DNA of 64,000 nucleotides, from assembly GCF_031458175.1 (NCBI RefSeq), contig NZ_JAVDXX010000001.1, forward strand, positions 1,922,001 through 1,986,000, in the 5' to 3' direction. The notes below the pieces were generated by a model that was not told the origin of the DNA, did no database searches, and saw nothing but the letters and a program-made list of their open reading frames with translations. Of the stretch, positions 1 through 7,304 are shown one piece after another; position 1 is the stretch's first letter; each line of letters begins with the position of its first letter. Source of the DNA: Pseudoglutamicibacter albus (GTDB taxonomy: Bacteria; Actinomycetota; Actinomycetes; Actinomycetales; Micrococcaceae). The position numbers and the translations under genes are program-made.

Positions 1-986
1 TCAGCGCCAACACTGCGCTGGCTTATGCCGCCGCACTCGAGCAAAATTCGGAGCACCCCATCGCTCGCGCGATTGTCGACGCCGCCACCGGCGCGACGGG
101 CGAAGCCGGCGGCGCTAATGGCCGTCAGCTCACGGTCGAGGACTTCGCCTCGCACTCCGGAAGTGGCGTCACCGGGGTCGTGAGTGATCAGAACGGTATG
201 CGCCAGGCGGTCGCGGTCGGGACGCTGGACCTGCTCACTGAGCAGGGCATGCACGTGAGCGATGACGCCCGCGCTGAGCTTGCGCGGCTTGAACGCGAGG
301 GCATGACGGTGGTCGCGCTCGGCATCGGGGGCTCCGGAACCGGCGGCACCGATGCAGCTGACACCAGCACAAGCGGCCGCGCGGTCGCGTTGCTCAGCGT
401 CGCGGATCAGGTCAAGCCGGATTCCGCGGAGGCTGTCGCCCGGCTCACTGGGATGGGTGTGACCCCGTGGATGGTCACGGGTGACAACCGTGAGGTCGCG
501 GCCGCGGTCGCGCGTGAGGTCGGCATCCCGGAGGCACACGTCATGGCCGGGGTGCGGCCTGAAGGTAAGGTCGACGCGGTCCGGGATTTGCAGGCGGATG
601 GCACGAAGATCGCGATGGTTGGCGACGGCGTCAACGATGCCCCTGCCTTGATGACCGCGGACCTTGGGCTTGCGATGGGCGCCGGAACGGATGTTGCCCG
701 TGAGGCCGCCGGGGTCACCCTCATGGGGTCTTCGCTGGGGCAGGCCGCGGATGCGATCGAGCTGTCCCGGCAGACCTTGCGCATCATTCGGCAGAACATC
801 TTTTGGGCGTTTTTCTATAACGTCGCCGCGCTCCCGGTGGCCATGTTGGGGCTTCTGAACCCGATGATCGCTGGGGTTGCGATGGCGACCAGCTCCGTCA
901 TCGTGGTGTTCAATGCGTTGCGTCTGCGCCGCTTCGGGAAACACAGTCCTGGCCCGCATGCCGATGTGAGAGGATACCAACCGTGA
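1..986 (+). CDS. Heavy-metal (copper-type) P1B ATPase, C-terminal part
   Basis: Partial gene, open at the left window edge; the reading frame runs from base 3 without a stop. It would pump a metal ion, most likely Cu(I), out of the cytoplasm using ATP. Visible P1B features are the SEHP ATP-binding motif (bases about 45-60), the G-S-G-V hinge, the MVGDGVNDAPAL motif and two closing membrane helices ending VVFNALRLRR. The phosphorylation DKTGT motif and the CPC membrane motif lie upstream of the window, so metal specificity cannot be read. The GTG at 180 is internal to the domain and not a real start. The stop overlaps the next gene by 4 bases (GTGA). Confidence 0.9.
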   Translation, partial: SANTALAYAAALEQNSEHPIARAIVDAATGATGEAGGANGRQLTVEDFASHSGSGVTGVVSDQNGMRQAVAVGTLDLLTEQGMHVSDDARAELARLEREGMTVVALGIGGSGTGGTDAADTSTSGRAVALLSVADQVKPDSAEAVARLTGMGVTPWMVTGDNREVAAAVAREVGIPEAHVMAGVRPEGKVDAVRDLQADGTKIAMVGDGVNDAPALMTADLGLAMGAGTDVAREAAGVTLMGSSLGQAADAIELSRQTLRIIRQNIFWAFFYNVAALPVAMLGLLNPMIAGVAMATSSVIVVFNALRLRRFGKHSPGPHADVRGYQP

Positions 987-1678
987 AGGCTCATGAGTTG
1001 GTGATGCAGTGGGTGACCGACGAACTTTCGGCAGGCCGCCTCAACATTGGCGATCACCTGCCGAGTGAACGGTCACTCGCCGAAACGCTCGAGGTGTCCC
1101 GCGGTACCATCCGTGAAGCGTTACGCGTCTTGGAGGCGCTGGGTTCTATCCGGAGTTCCACGGGGTCTGGGCCTCAGTCTGGGACGGTGATTACCGCGGC
1201 ACCCGAGCAGGCGCTTTCGCTGGCGCTGAACCTCCAGTTGGCGACCAGCCAGGTTGAGCATCACCACGTGTTTGAGATGCGGCTCTTGCTTGAAGACTGG
1301 GCGGTACGCAACTCCGAACCCGAGCATGCCGACCCTGAACATCCCGATTGGATGAAAGCGGAAACGCTTCTGGACATGATGGATCAGCCGGGTCTGTCCG
1401 TCATTGACTTCCTGAACCTGGACGCGCAGTTCCACGTAGCGCTATCCAAGGCCGCGAATAATCCGCTCGCCTCAACACTCATGGATGCGATGCGCACCGC
1501 GATCGAAGGGCACACGGTTGAACGCGCCAAGGCCCTGCCCGACTGGGAGGCGACATCAGCGCGGCTGCGGAGCGAGCATCGTGCAATCCTGGAGGCTGCG
1601 CGCCACGGCCGGGCAGACGCGGCCGCGGACCTACTCAAGGAACACATCAGCGGCTACTACGCCGAAACCGCTGGCTGA
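983..1678 (+). CDS. FadR/GntR-family transcriptional regulator (FCD domain)
   Basis: 231 aa. The N-terminal winged helix (residues 1-75) includes LPSERSLAETLEVSRGTIREALR, seen here as PSERSLAE and SRGTIREALRVLE, typical of GntR. Residues 90-225 form an all-helical FCD ligand domain of FadR/LldR type. The GTG start overlaps the ATPase stop by 4 bases, so the two genes are translationally coupled, although a metal pump and an FCD regulator have no obvious link. The likely target lies just downstream: two TGGTNNNACCA boxes at 1773-1796 in front of an MHS transporter and a 2-hydroxyacid dehydrogenase. That arrangement suggests an LldR-like regulator of lactate or another 2-hydroxyacid, with ligand inferred from context only. 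Confidence 0.85.
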   Translation: MKAHELVMQWVTDELSAGRLNIGDHLPSERSLAETLEVSRGTIREALRVLEALGSIRSSTGSGPQSGTVITAAPEQALSLALNLQLATSQVEHHHVFEMRLLLEDWAVRNSEPEHADPEHPDWMKAETLLDMMDQPGLSVIDFLNLDAQFHVALSKAANNPLASTLMDAMRTAIEGHTVERAKALPDWEATSARLRSEHRAILEAARHGRADAAADLLKEHISGYYAETAG

Positions 1679-1740
1679 CGGCAGGTAGCGTAGCGCGGCC
1701 TCACCGGCGCCACTGCGGGCGCCTTAAGAAAAATTACCTC

Positions 1741-1796
1741 TTGCGCAAATGTGACCGAGGCCATAGTGTCTGTGGTTAGACCACATGGTCTGACCA
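1741..1796 (+). promoter_or_regulatory. Promoter with paired FadR/GntR operators
   Basis: Two perfect palindromes, TGGTTAGACCA (1773-1783) and TGGTCTGACCA (1786-1796), match the TGGTNNNACCA consensus of FadR-type GntR regulators. Their centres are 13 bp apart. A possible promoter TTGCGC-N17-TAGTGT (1741-1769) would start transcription inside the first box, fitting repression by the regulator at 983-1678. The promoter call is weaker than the operator call. Confidence 0.7.
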
Positions 1797-1836
1797 CATC
1801 TATCCTTGACATTGGCACCTATCCCCAGGAGTAGCT

Positions 1837-3264
1837 TTGAAGCCTTCATCGCATCCGAACTCCGCCGCGGCGAACCCGGCACACTCTGCCACGAACCCAC
1901 AAGCTGGCAACAACGCCGCATCAGGCTCCAAAGCCCGCAGGCCACACAACGGAACGCAAGAAAAGCAGCCCCTGAACTACCGGGTGCTATTCGGAAGCCT
2001 CAGCGGCTCCGTCATCGAATGGTTTGACTTCCTCATCTACGGAACGGTCGCGGCTCTTGTTTTCAACAAGATCTACTTCCCCAGCGACAACCCGTTCATG
2101 GCCACCTTCCTGGCCTACGTGTCATTCTCACTCACGTTCTTCTTCCGCCCGCTCGGTGGCGTGATCTTCTCCCACATCGGCGACCGCATCGGCCGCAAGA
2201 AAACCCTGTTCATCACCCTGTGCCTCATGGGCGGCGGAACGGTAGCGATCGGTTTGCTCCCGGATTATTCGATGATCGGGATGTGGGCTCCGCTTCTACT
2301 GTGCCTGTTCCGTATCCTGCAGGGCCTCGGCATCGGCGGCGAATGGGGTGGGGCGCTACTGCTCGCCTACGAATACGCGCCACGCAACCGGCGCGGCCTC
2401 TACGGTGCGGTACCGCAGATGGGTATCTCGCTCGGTATGTTGCTCGCCTCCGCCGTGGTGGCGTTGCTGACCCTCATGCCGGAAGACCAGTTCATGCTGT
2501 GGGGCTGGCGCATCCCATTCGTGGCCTCGATCGTGCTCGTGTTGATTGGTTTGTGGATCCGCAACGGCCTCGATGACACCCCTGAATTCCGCCGCATGCG
2601 CGAACAGGGCAAGCAACTCAAGCTGCCGATCAAGGAAGTTGTGACCAAACACTGGGGCGCGGTCCTGGTTTCGATCGCCGCGAAAGCCGCGGAAACTGGA
2701 CCATTCTACATCTTCGGAACCTACATCGTCGCCTACGCGACCGATGTCCTCGGCGCCCGCAACAACACGGTCCTGCTCGCAGTCGCGGCAGCCGCTTTCG
2801 TCGCAACCATCTGGATGCCAGTCTTCGGCGCGATTTCCGACCGCATGAACCGCGGAGCCCTCTACCGTACATGTGCGCTGAGTACCATCGTGCTCGTGTT
2901 CCCGTACTATTGGATCCTCAACACCGGCGAAACCTGGGCGCTGTTCGTATCCACGATCCTCGGCTTCGGTATCCTCTGGGGCTCCGTCAACGCAATCTTG
3001 GGCACCCTGATTGCTGAAAACTTCGCTCCACAGGTCCGCTACACCGGCGCATCGCTGGGCTACCAGCTGGGTGCCGCGATCTTCGGTGGTACCGCGCCGC
3101 TCATCGCTGTCTGGCTGTTCGAAATCTCCGACGGCCAATGGTGGCCGATCGCCTGCTACGTCATCTTCTGCTGCTTGATCTCCGTGATCGCTAGCTTCTT
3201 CATCAGCCGCGTGGCCTACATTGAAGAAGAGAACCTCGCACACGAACAGGCCCCGGCGCAGTAA
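1837..3264 (+). CDS. MFS transporter, metabolite:H+ symporter (MHS) family
   Basis: 475 aa, 12 predicted membrane segments. It carries the MHS signature: EWFDFLIYGTVAALVF in helix 1, GDRIGRKKTL in the loop 2-3 and GGEWGGALLLAYEYAP after helix 4. It should import a carboxylate together with protons. The start is a TTG preceded by AGGAG (1827-1831); the first roughly 45 residues are a polar cytoplasmic extension. It lies downstream of the double GntR operator and 141 bases ahead of an LldD-type dehydrogenase, so the substrate is plausibly a 2-hydroxyacid such as lactate or mandelate. The window has four MHS proteins in all, each tied to a different catabolic cluster. Confidence 0.85.
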   Translation: MKPSSHPNSAAANPAHSATNPQAGNNAASGSKARRPHNGTQEKQPLNYRVLFGSLSGSVIEWFDFLIYGTVAALVFNKIYFPSDNPFMATFLAYVSFSLTFFFRPLGGVIFSHIGDRIGRKKTLFITLCLMGGGTVAIGLLPDYSMIGMWAPLLLCLFRILQGLGIGGEWGGALLLAYEYAPRNRRGLYGAVPQMGISLGMLLASAVVALLTLMPEDQFMLWGWRIPFVASIVLVLIGLWIRNGLDDTPEFRRMREQGKQLKLPIKEVVTKHWGAVLVSIAAKAAETGPFYIFGTYIVAYATDVLGARNNTVLLAVAAAAFVATIWMPVFGAISDRMNRGALYRTCALSTIVLVFPYYWILNTGETWALFVSTILGFGILWGSVNAILGTLIAENFAPQVRYTGASLGYQLGAAIFGGTAPLIAVWLFEISDGQWWPIACYVIFCCLISVIASFFISRVAYIEEENLAHEQAPAQ

Positions 3265-3269
3265 TGACT

Positions 3270-3329
3270 GACGCAGCGGTGGCCTACGCAGTGAAGACCT
3301 ACACAGCGATGACTTGCGCAGTGCTGTCT
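3270..3329. repeat. 15-bp tandem repeat, four copies, intergenic
   Basis: Four head-to-tail imperfect 15-mers: GACGCAGCGGTGGCC, TACGCAGTGAAGACC, TACACAGCGATGACT and TGCGCAGTGCTGTCT. They fill most of the gap between the transporter stop and the dehydrogenase start. The core is CAGYG in each unit. No function is apparent; the unit could be an mRNA spacer element or a replication-slippage product. Confidence 0.65.
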
Positions 3330-3405
3330 TGCCGCTGCGCGCCGGCCGCCTGTTGGCGCACTTACAGACTTGCCCCTGGCAACTAATTTAGAGAAAGGAA
3401 TACAG

Positions 3406-4671
3406 ATGATTCGCCGTCAATTCCCTCACCCCAACGAGATTTTTGATCTGCTGAAGTTCAAGAAGCCCGAGCTCAACCCGAAGAAGCGTCGTCTGAGCAA
3501 CGCGCTGACCGTGAGCGATCTGCGTAAGATCGCTAAGCGCCGCACCCCGGCCGCCGCGTTCGACTACACCGACGGTGCCGCTGAGGAAGAGATCAGCATG
3601 CACCGCTCCGTGCAGGCGTTCCGTGACGTCGAGTTCCACCCGGACATCCTCAAGCCAGCCGAGCACGTCAACACCTCGGTACAGATTCTGGGCGGTAGCT
3701 CCGCGCTTCCGTTCGGCATTGCGCCAACCGGCTTCACCCGTCTCATGCAGACCCAGGGTGAGCACGCTGGTGCGGCCGCCGCTGGTGCCGCTGGTATTCC
3801 GTTCACGCTTTCGACGCTGGGTACGGCTTCGATTGAGGATGTCAAGAAGGCGAACCCTCACGGCCGTAACTGGTTCCAGCTCTATGTGATGCGGGACCGT
3901 GAAATCTCGTACGGCTTGGTTGAGCGCGCCGCTAAGGCCGGGTTCGACACCCTGATGTTCACGGTCGACACCCCTATTGCTGGCCACCGTTTGCGCGACT
4001 CCCGCAACGGCTTCTCGATCCCGCCGCAGATCAGCCTGGGTACCGTGCTGAACGCGATCCCTCGCCCATGGTGGTGGATCGACTTCCTGACAACCCCTAA
4101 GCTCGAGTTCGCTTCGCTGTCTTCCACCGGGGGCACCGTGGGTGAGTTGCTGAACTCGGCGATGGACCCAACCATTTCCTACGAGGACCTCAAGGTCATC
4201 CGTGAAATGTGGCCTGGCAAGATCGTTGTCAAGGGTGTTCAGACCGTCGAGGATTCCCACCGCCTGCTGGATCACGGCGTGGACGGCCTGGTGCTCTCGA
4301 ACCACGGTGGCCGCCAGCTGGACCGCGCACCTGTTCCGTTCCAGTTGCTGCCGAAGGTTGTGCGTGAGGTCGGTAAGGACGCTACCGTCATGATCGACAC
4401 CGGTATCCGTACTGGCGCGGACATCGTCGCTTCGATGGCTTTGGGCGCTAAGTTCACGCTGATCGGCCGCGCATACCTCTACGGCCTGATGGCTGGCGGC
4501 CGCGAAGGCGTTGACCGCACCATCGAGATTCTGCGCACCGAGATCGAACGCACCATGGCCCTGCTGGGTGTATCCACGGTCGAGGAGCTCGAGCCACGCC
4601 ACGTGACCCAGCTCCAGCGCCTGACACCCATCCAGAACGATGCGGTAGAAGCCGCCGAACGCACGCTCTGA
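3406..4671 (+). CDS. lldD: FMN-dependent alpha-hydroxyacid dehydrogenase (L-lactate dehydrogenase type)
   Basis: 421 aa. It oxidises an L-2-hydroxyacid to the 2-oxoacid with FMN, passing electrons to quinone or oxygen. The FMN-dependent (beta/alpha)8 fold shows [14 protein letters not shown] near residue 48, [11 protein letters not shown], the catalytic His in [12 protein letters not shown] near residue 305, and the phosphate-binding [16 protein letters not shown]. The ATG at 3406 is chosen because GAAAGGA precedes it; an in-frame TTG 36 bases upstream has no good ribosome site. It probably forms an operon with the MHS transporter. Lactate is the default substrate, but mandelate or glycolate type acids fit the family as well. 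Confidence 0.85.
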   Translation: MIRRQFPHPNEIFDLLKFKKPELNPKKRRLSNALTVSDLRKIAKRRTPAAAFDYTDGAAEEEISMHRSVQAFRDVEFHPDILKPAEHVNTSVQILGGSSALPFGIAPTGFTRLMQTQGEHAGAAAAGAAGIPFTLSTLGTASIEDVKKANPHGRNWFQLYVMRDREISYGLVERAAKAGFDTLMFTVDTPIAGHRLRDSRNGFSIPPQISLGTVLNAIPRPWWWIDFLTTPKLEFASLSSTGGTVGELLNSAMDPTISYEDLKVIREMWPGKIVVKGVQTVEDSHRLLDHGVDGLVLSNHGGRQLDRAPVPFQLLPKVVREVGKDATVMIDTGIRTGADIVASMALGAKFTLIGRAYLYGLMAGGREGVDRTIEILRTEIERTMALLGVSTVEELEPRHVTQLQRLTPIQNDAVEAAERTL

Positions 4672-4714
4672 TGCTCAGCGCTTAGCCGCGAGCACAGACG
4701 TAGCTTGATCTAGA

Positions 4715-4769
4715 AACTGCTCCCCATGAGTTGGACTGAGAACTCAGTCACCAACCATGGGGAGCAGTT
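4715..4769. terminator. Long hairpin between convergent genes (bidirectional terminator)
   Basis: Outer arms AACTGCTCCCCATG (4715-4728) and CATGGGGAGCAGTT (4756-4769) are perfectly complementary. The interior folds again (GTTGG with CCAAC, ACTGAG with CTCAGT around an AA loop). The result is one almost fully paired 55-nt hairpin between the convergent lldD and Abi genes, followed by CGTTT on the plus strand. Confidence 0.75.
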
Positions 4770-4772
4770 CGT

Positions 4773-5477
4773 TTAAGGCCTAACACTCCGTAGATGCGGG
4801 AGCCTTGAGTGTGATGCAATCCAATGTGCCGCGTCCGGATTGAGCCACATGGTCAAAAGCCTAATGGCTTCCTGCGCACTATCAAGACAAGCATCTTCCT
4901 GCTGCCTGTTCCGCCTGATAATCGGTTCGTGATGGGCGCAACGGTTACGTAGTTTATAGACCACGTCAACCTCACACTTGAAATCAGTCAAGGACGGCAC
5001 GTAGGTGCCGTTTCCGCCCTTTCGCGTAGTGGAAGCCGGTGTGGCTACAAGAGTCTTATGAACCAGCGGCCAAATGGTCGCCGCGTACCTATTGGTAAAA
5101 AGGTACGCCCAGAAATCGAAGTTCAGCTCAGCAATCACCCGCCCCGGTAGCGGCTCCGGTTGTCGGCCGCTCCCCGACCTTCCGTCCGCCTTCCTACCTG
5201 CGCGTTTACTCGCCTTCCTAACAGAGTTCTCGGCATGCCAATCAAAAGGAATAGCAGAGTGGACATACCACCGCTCGCCATATCTTGAGGAAACAGCAGT
5301 ATCGACATGGTTACGCAAGAGCACCTCGACATGCTGAATATCTTCCAGGAACGCCTTGGTCACGCGAGTATTCCACAGGTATAGGGCTTCCGGATCCGGA
5401 TGAAAGCTGTAAGTTTTCATCCGTTCGAATGAAAACCAGGCTTCAAGATCGCTGTGCGGGTTGTTCTTGGGCGACAT
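4773..5477 (-). CDS. Abi family (AbiD/AbiF-like, HEPN) abortive-infection protein
   Basis: 234 aa. Abi_2-type proteins are HEPN-fold ribonucleases thought to act in phage defence by toxicity. Evidence is the helical architecture with WYVHSAIPFDW and LNFDFWAYLFTNRYA, and the HEPN active-site motif RNRCAH (Rx4H) near residue 190, followed by HEPIIRR. ATG 5477 is preferred over GTG 5483; neither has a clear Shine-Dalgarno site. A GC-rich hairpin RNA lies 30-70 bases upstream, as at the second Abi gene (29536-30471). The two proteins are only distantly similar. Its convergent neighbour lldD is unrelated, so this is an accessory insertion between metabolic genes. Confidence 0.75.
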   Translation of the reverse strand: MSPKNNPHSDLEAWFSFERMKTYSFHPDPEALYLWNTRVTKAFLEDIQHVEVLLRNHVDTAVSSRYGERWYVHSAIPFDWHAENSVRKASKRAGRKADGRSGSGRQPEPLPGRVIAELNFDFWAYLFTNRYAATIWPLVHKTLVATPASTTRKGGNGTYVPSLTDFKCEVDVVYKLRNRCAHHEPIIRRNRQQEDACLDSAQEAIRLLTMWLNPDAAHWIASHSRLPHLRSVRP

Positions 5478-5494
5478 ACACACCAGTGTTACAC

Positions 5495-5560
5495 TTAAAA
5501 CTGAAAGCCCCGGAGCGATCCCTGCGTTTTAGACGTATATCACCGGGGTTATTGCTTTCC
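5495..5560 (-). ncRNA. Structured RNA upstream of Abi gene (abiF-RNA-like, divergent copy)
   Basis: On the minus strand the arms CCCCGG (5543-5548) and CCGGGG (5508-5513) enclose about 29 nt, extended by GAT/ATC, and are followed by CTTTCAGTTTT. This is the layout of the two copies at 30.5 and 33.2 kb: a CCCCGG stem, a small interior domain and a closing stem with a U-rich tail directly before the gene. abiF-type structured RNAs upstream of Abi genes are a known class; membership of this divergent copy is inferred. Confidence 0.5.
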
Positions 5561-5587
5561 CGGACCCACCTTCCCGGGGAAGACAGC

Positions 5588-5618
5588 GGGGGCAGGACAC
5601 CGGTTGGTGTCCCGCCCC
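5588..5618 (-). terminator. Hairpin downstream of hpaI operon
   Basis: GGGGGC-A-GGACACC (5588-5601) pairs with GGTGTCC-C-GCCCC (5606-5618) with one A/C mismatch. It follows the hpaI stop on the minus strand. There is no strong U tract, so its efficiency is uncertain; it also separates the operon from the Abi RNA. Confidence 0.55.
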
Positions 5619-5638
5619 GACTGCACTAACGAGGCACC

Positions 5639-6523
5639 TCAGTAGGATTCGAGGTTGTCGTCGCCTTTGTTGGGCATGAATTCGTTCGCGAGGTTTTCGG
5701 TGCCGCGGGCGAGGATGCTGACGTCCGCGCCGACGTTGACGAAATGCGCGCCGGCTTCGAGGTAGTCGCGCGCCTGGTTCGGGGCGAACGCGTTGACGCC
5801 CACAATCTTGCCGGCATCCCGCACCTTGGAGATAACCTCCTTGACGGCCCCAACCACCTCCGGGTGGGTTTGCTGGCCGAGGTATCCCATGGATGCCGCG
5901 AGATCGGATGGCCCGAGGAACACCGCATCAACGCCGTCAACCGCAGCGATCTTATCCGCGTTACGCACCGCTTCCGCGGATTCGGCTTGGACGATGAGGC
6001 TCACGATCTCGTGCGCCCGCGTCAAGTACTGAGGAACGCGCCCCCAACGCGCCGAACGCGCGAGCGCGGAACCAACCCCACGCACACCTTCAACCGCAGA
6101 CCCCGAGGCTTTAGCCCCGCCTGGCTGCGGATACTTCATCGCAGCGGCGGCCGCACGCGCATCTTCAACCGTATGGACCATCGGGACCATGATGCTGGTC
6201 GCGCCGGCATCCAGGACCTGCTTGATGATCGCGGCGTCATTGCGCGGGACGCGGACCACGGACAAGCTCGGGTACGCGGCAATCGCGCGCAGCTGACCGA
6301 TGAGCCCTTCCAAGTAGAACGGGCCGTGTTCGGCATCCAGCAACAAATAGTCGAAGCCGGCACCCGCACAGATTTCGGCGGCCGTCGGGTCCCCGGACGC
6401 GACGAACATGCCCACGACAGGGCCAGCAACACCATCGGCCCGGCCGCGCGGCTGATCGGCCATGCTCGGCTGGGTAAAGAGGTGCTTGAAGCTGCGTTCG
6501 GTGTGGTTTAGACGAACTGGCAT
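5639..6523 (-). CDS. hpaI: HpcH/HpaI-family aldolase (2,4-dihydroxyhept-2-ene-1,7-dioate aldolase)
   Basis: 294 aa. It cleaves the last homoprotocatechuate intermediate to pyruvate and succinate semialdehyde. The class II metal-dependent HpaI fold is shown by GFDYLLLDAEHGPF, VRVPRNDAAIIKQVLDAGA with MVPMVHTVEDA, and the metal Glu/Asp region VQAESAEAV followed by FLGPSDLAASMG. The start at 6523 is taken because homology begins there; it overlaps the end of hpaH by 16 bases, which implies translational coupling. It is the last gene of the minus-strand hpa operon. Substrate assignment rests on the neighbours hpaH, hpaE and hpaD. Confidence 0.88.
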   Translation of the reverse strand: MPVRLNHTERSFKHLFTQPSMADQPRGRADGVAGPVVGMFVASGDPTAAEICAGAGFDYLLLDAEHGPFYLEGLIGQLRAIAAYPSLSVVRVPRNDAAIIKQVLDAGATSIMVPMVHTVEDARAAAAAMKYPQPGGAKASGSAVEGVRGVGSALARSARWGRVPQYLTRAHEIVSLIVQAESAEAVRNADKIAAVDGVDAVFLGPSDLAASMGYLGQQTHPEVVGAVKEVISKVRDAGKIVGVNAFAPNQARDYLEAGAHFVNVGADVSILARGTENLANEFMPNKGDDNLESY

Positions 6524-7293
6524 GTCACAACCCCTAGCGGCCCGTAGTCGGCCATCACGGTGTCGCCCTTGTCTACCCACATCGGGCGGGTGAAGGAACC
6601 TGCGAGGATGATCTGGCCTGCACGCAGGACTTCGTCGTGCTCGTGGAGACGGTTCGCGAGCCAGTGCACGCCGTTGGCTGGGTGGCCAAGCACGCCGCCG
6701 CCGAGGCCGGTTTCCTCGATCTCCTGGTTCTTATACAGCAGGCCGCCGAGCCACCGCAGGTCATGCTCGTCCGGACGGACCGGGCGTCCGCCGACCACCA
6801 TGACGCCCATCGCGGCGTTGTCTGCGATGGTGTCCACGATGGTGCGACCTTCCATCTCGACGCGGGCATCCAGGATCTCCAGGGCCGGGACAACGTATTC
6901 GGTTGCGCGCAGGACATCGAAGATGTCAGCGTCTGGGCCGCTCACGTCGTCTTTGAGTTTGAACGCGAGTTCCATCTCAACGCGCGGCTTGGTGTAGATG
7001 TCCCACTCAAGCGTGGTCCCGGATTCCAGCACCATGTCTTTGAAGATCACGCCGTAATCCGGTTCGGAGATGCCGGTCGCGTACTGCATCGCCTTGGAGG
7101 TCAGTCCAATCTTGTGGCCTGCCACAACGCGGCCTTTTTCTTCGCCGCGTTCACGCCAGATGCGCTGGATCGCGTAGGAGTCAGCGATTTCCATATCTGG
7201 GTAGCGCTTGGTGAGCAGCGGAACGGGAACTTTGGTTTCGCCGGCGGTGACGAGTTCGTCAGCGATTTTCACGCGGGTGCTTTGATCCAGCAT
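6508..7293 (-). CDS. hpaH: 2-oxo-hept-3-ene-1,7-dioate hydratase
   Basis: 261 aa. It adds water to the enol form of 2-oxohept-3-ene-1,7-dioate, feeding the HpaI aldolase. It belongs to the FAH/hydratase fold: HKIGLTSKAMQ near residue 60, EPDYGVIFKDM, the metal-binding pair in RVEMELAFKL, and DNAAMGVMVVGGRP. ATG 7293 follows AAGGAGCG at ideal spacing. The gene sits 11 bases after the FAH-RraA gene and overlaps hpaI, in pathway order. Related hydratases (MhpD, DmpE) share the fold; context favours the homoprotocatechuate version. Confidence 0.88.
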   Translation of the reverse strand: MLDQSTRVKIADELVTAGETKVPVPLLTKRYPDMEIADSYAIQRIWRERGEEKGRVVAGHKIGLTSKAMQYATGISEPDYGVIFKDMVLESGTTLEWDIYTKPRVEMELAFKLKDDVSGPDADIFDVLRATEYVVPALEILDARVEMEGRTIVDTIADNAAMGVMVVGGRPVRPDEHDLRWLGGLLYKNQEIEETGLGGGVLGHPANGVHWLANRLHEHDEVLRAGQIILAGSFTRPMWVDKGDTVMADYGPLGVVTCQFV

Positions 7294-7304
7294 GTGTTCG
7301 CTCC

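Noticed and set aside
1806-1811. TTGACA as -35 of the first MHS gene
   Set aside because: A -10 at normal spacing would fall on the ribosome-binding site; the TTGCGC/TAGTGT pair upstream fits the operators better.
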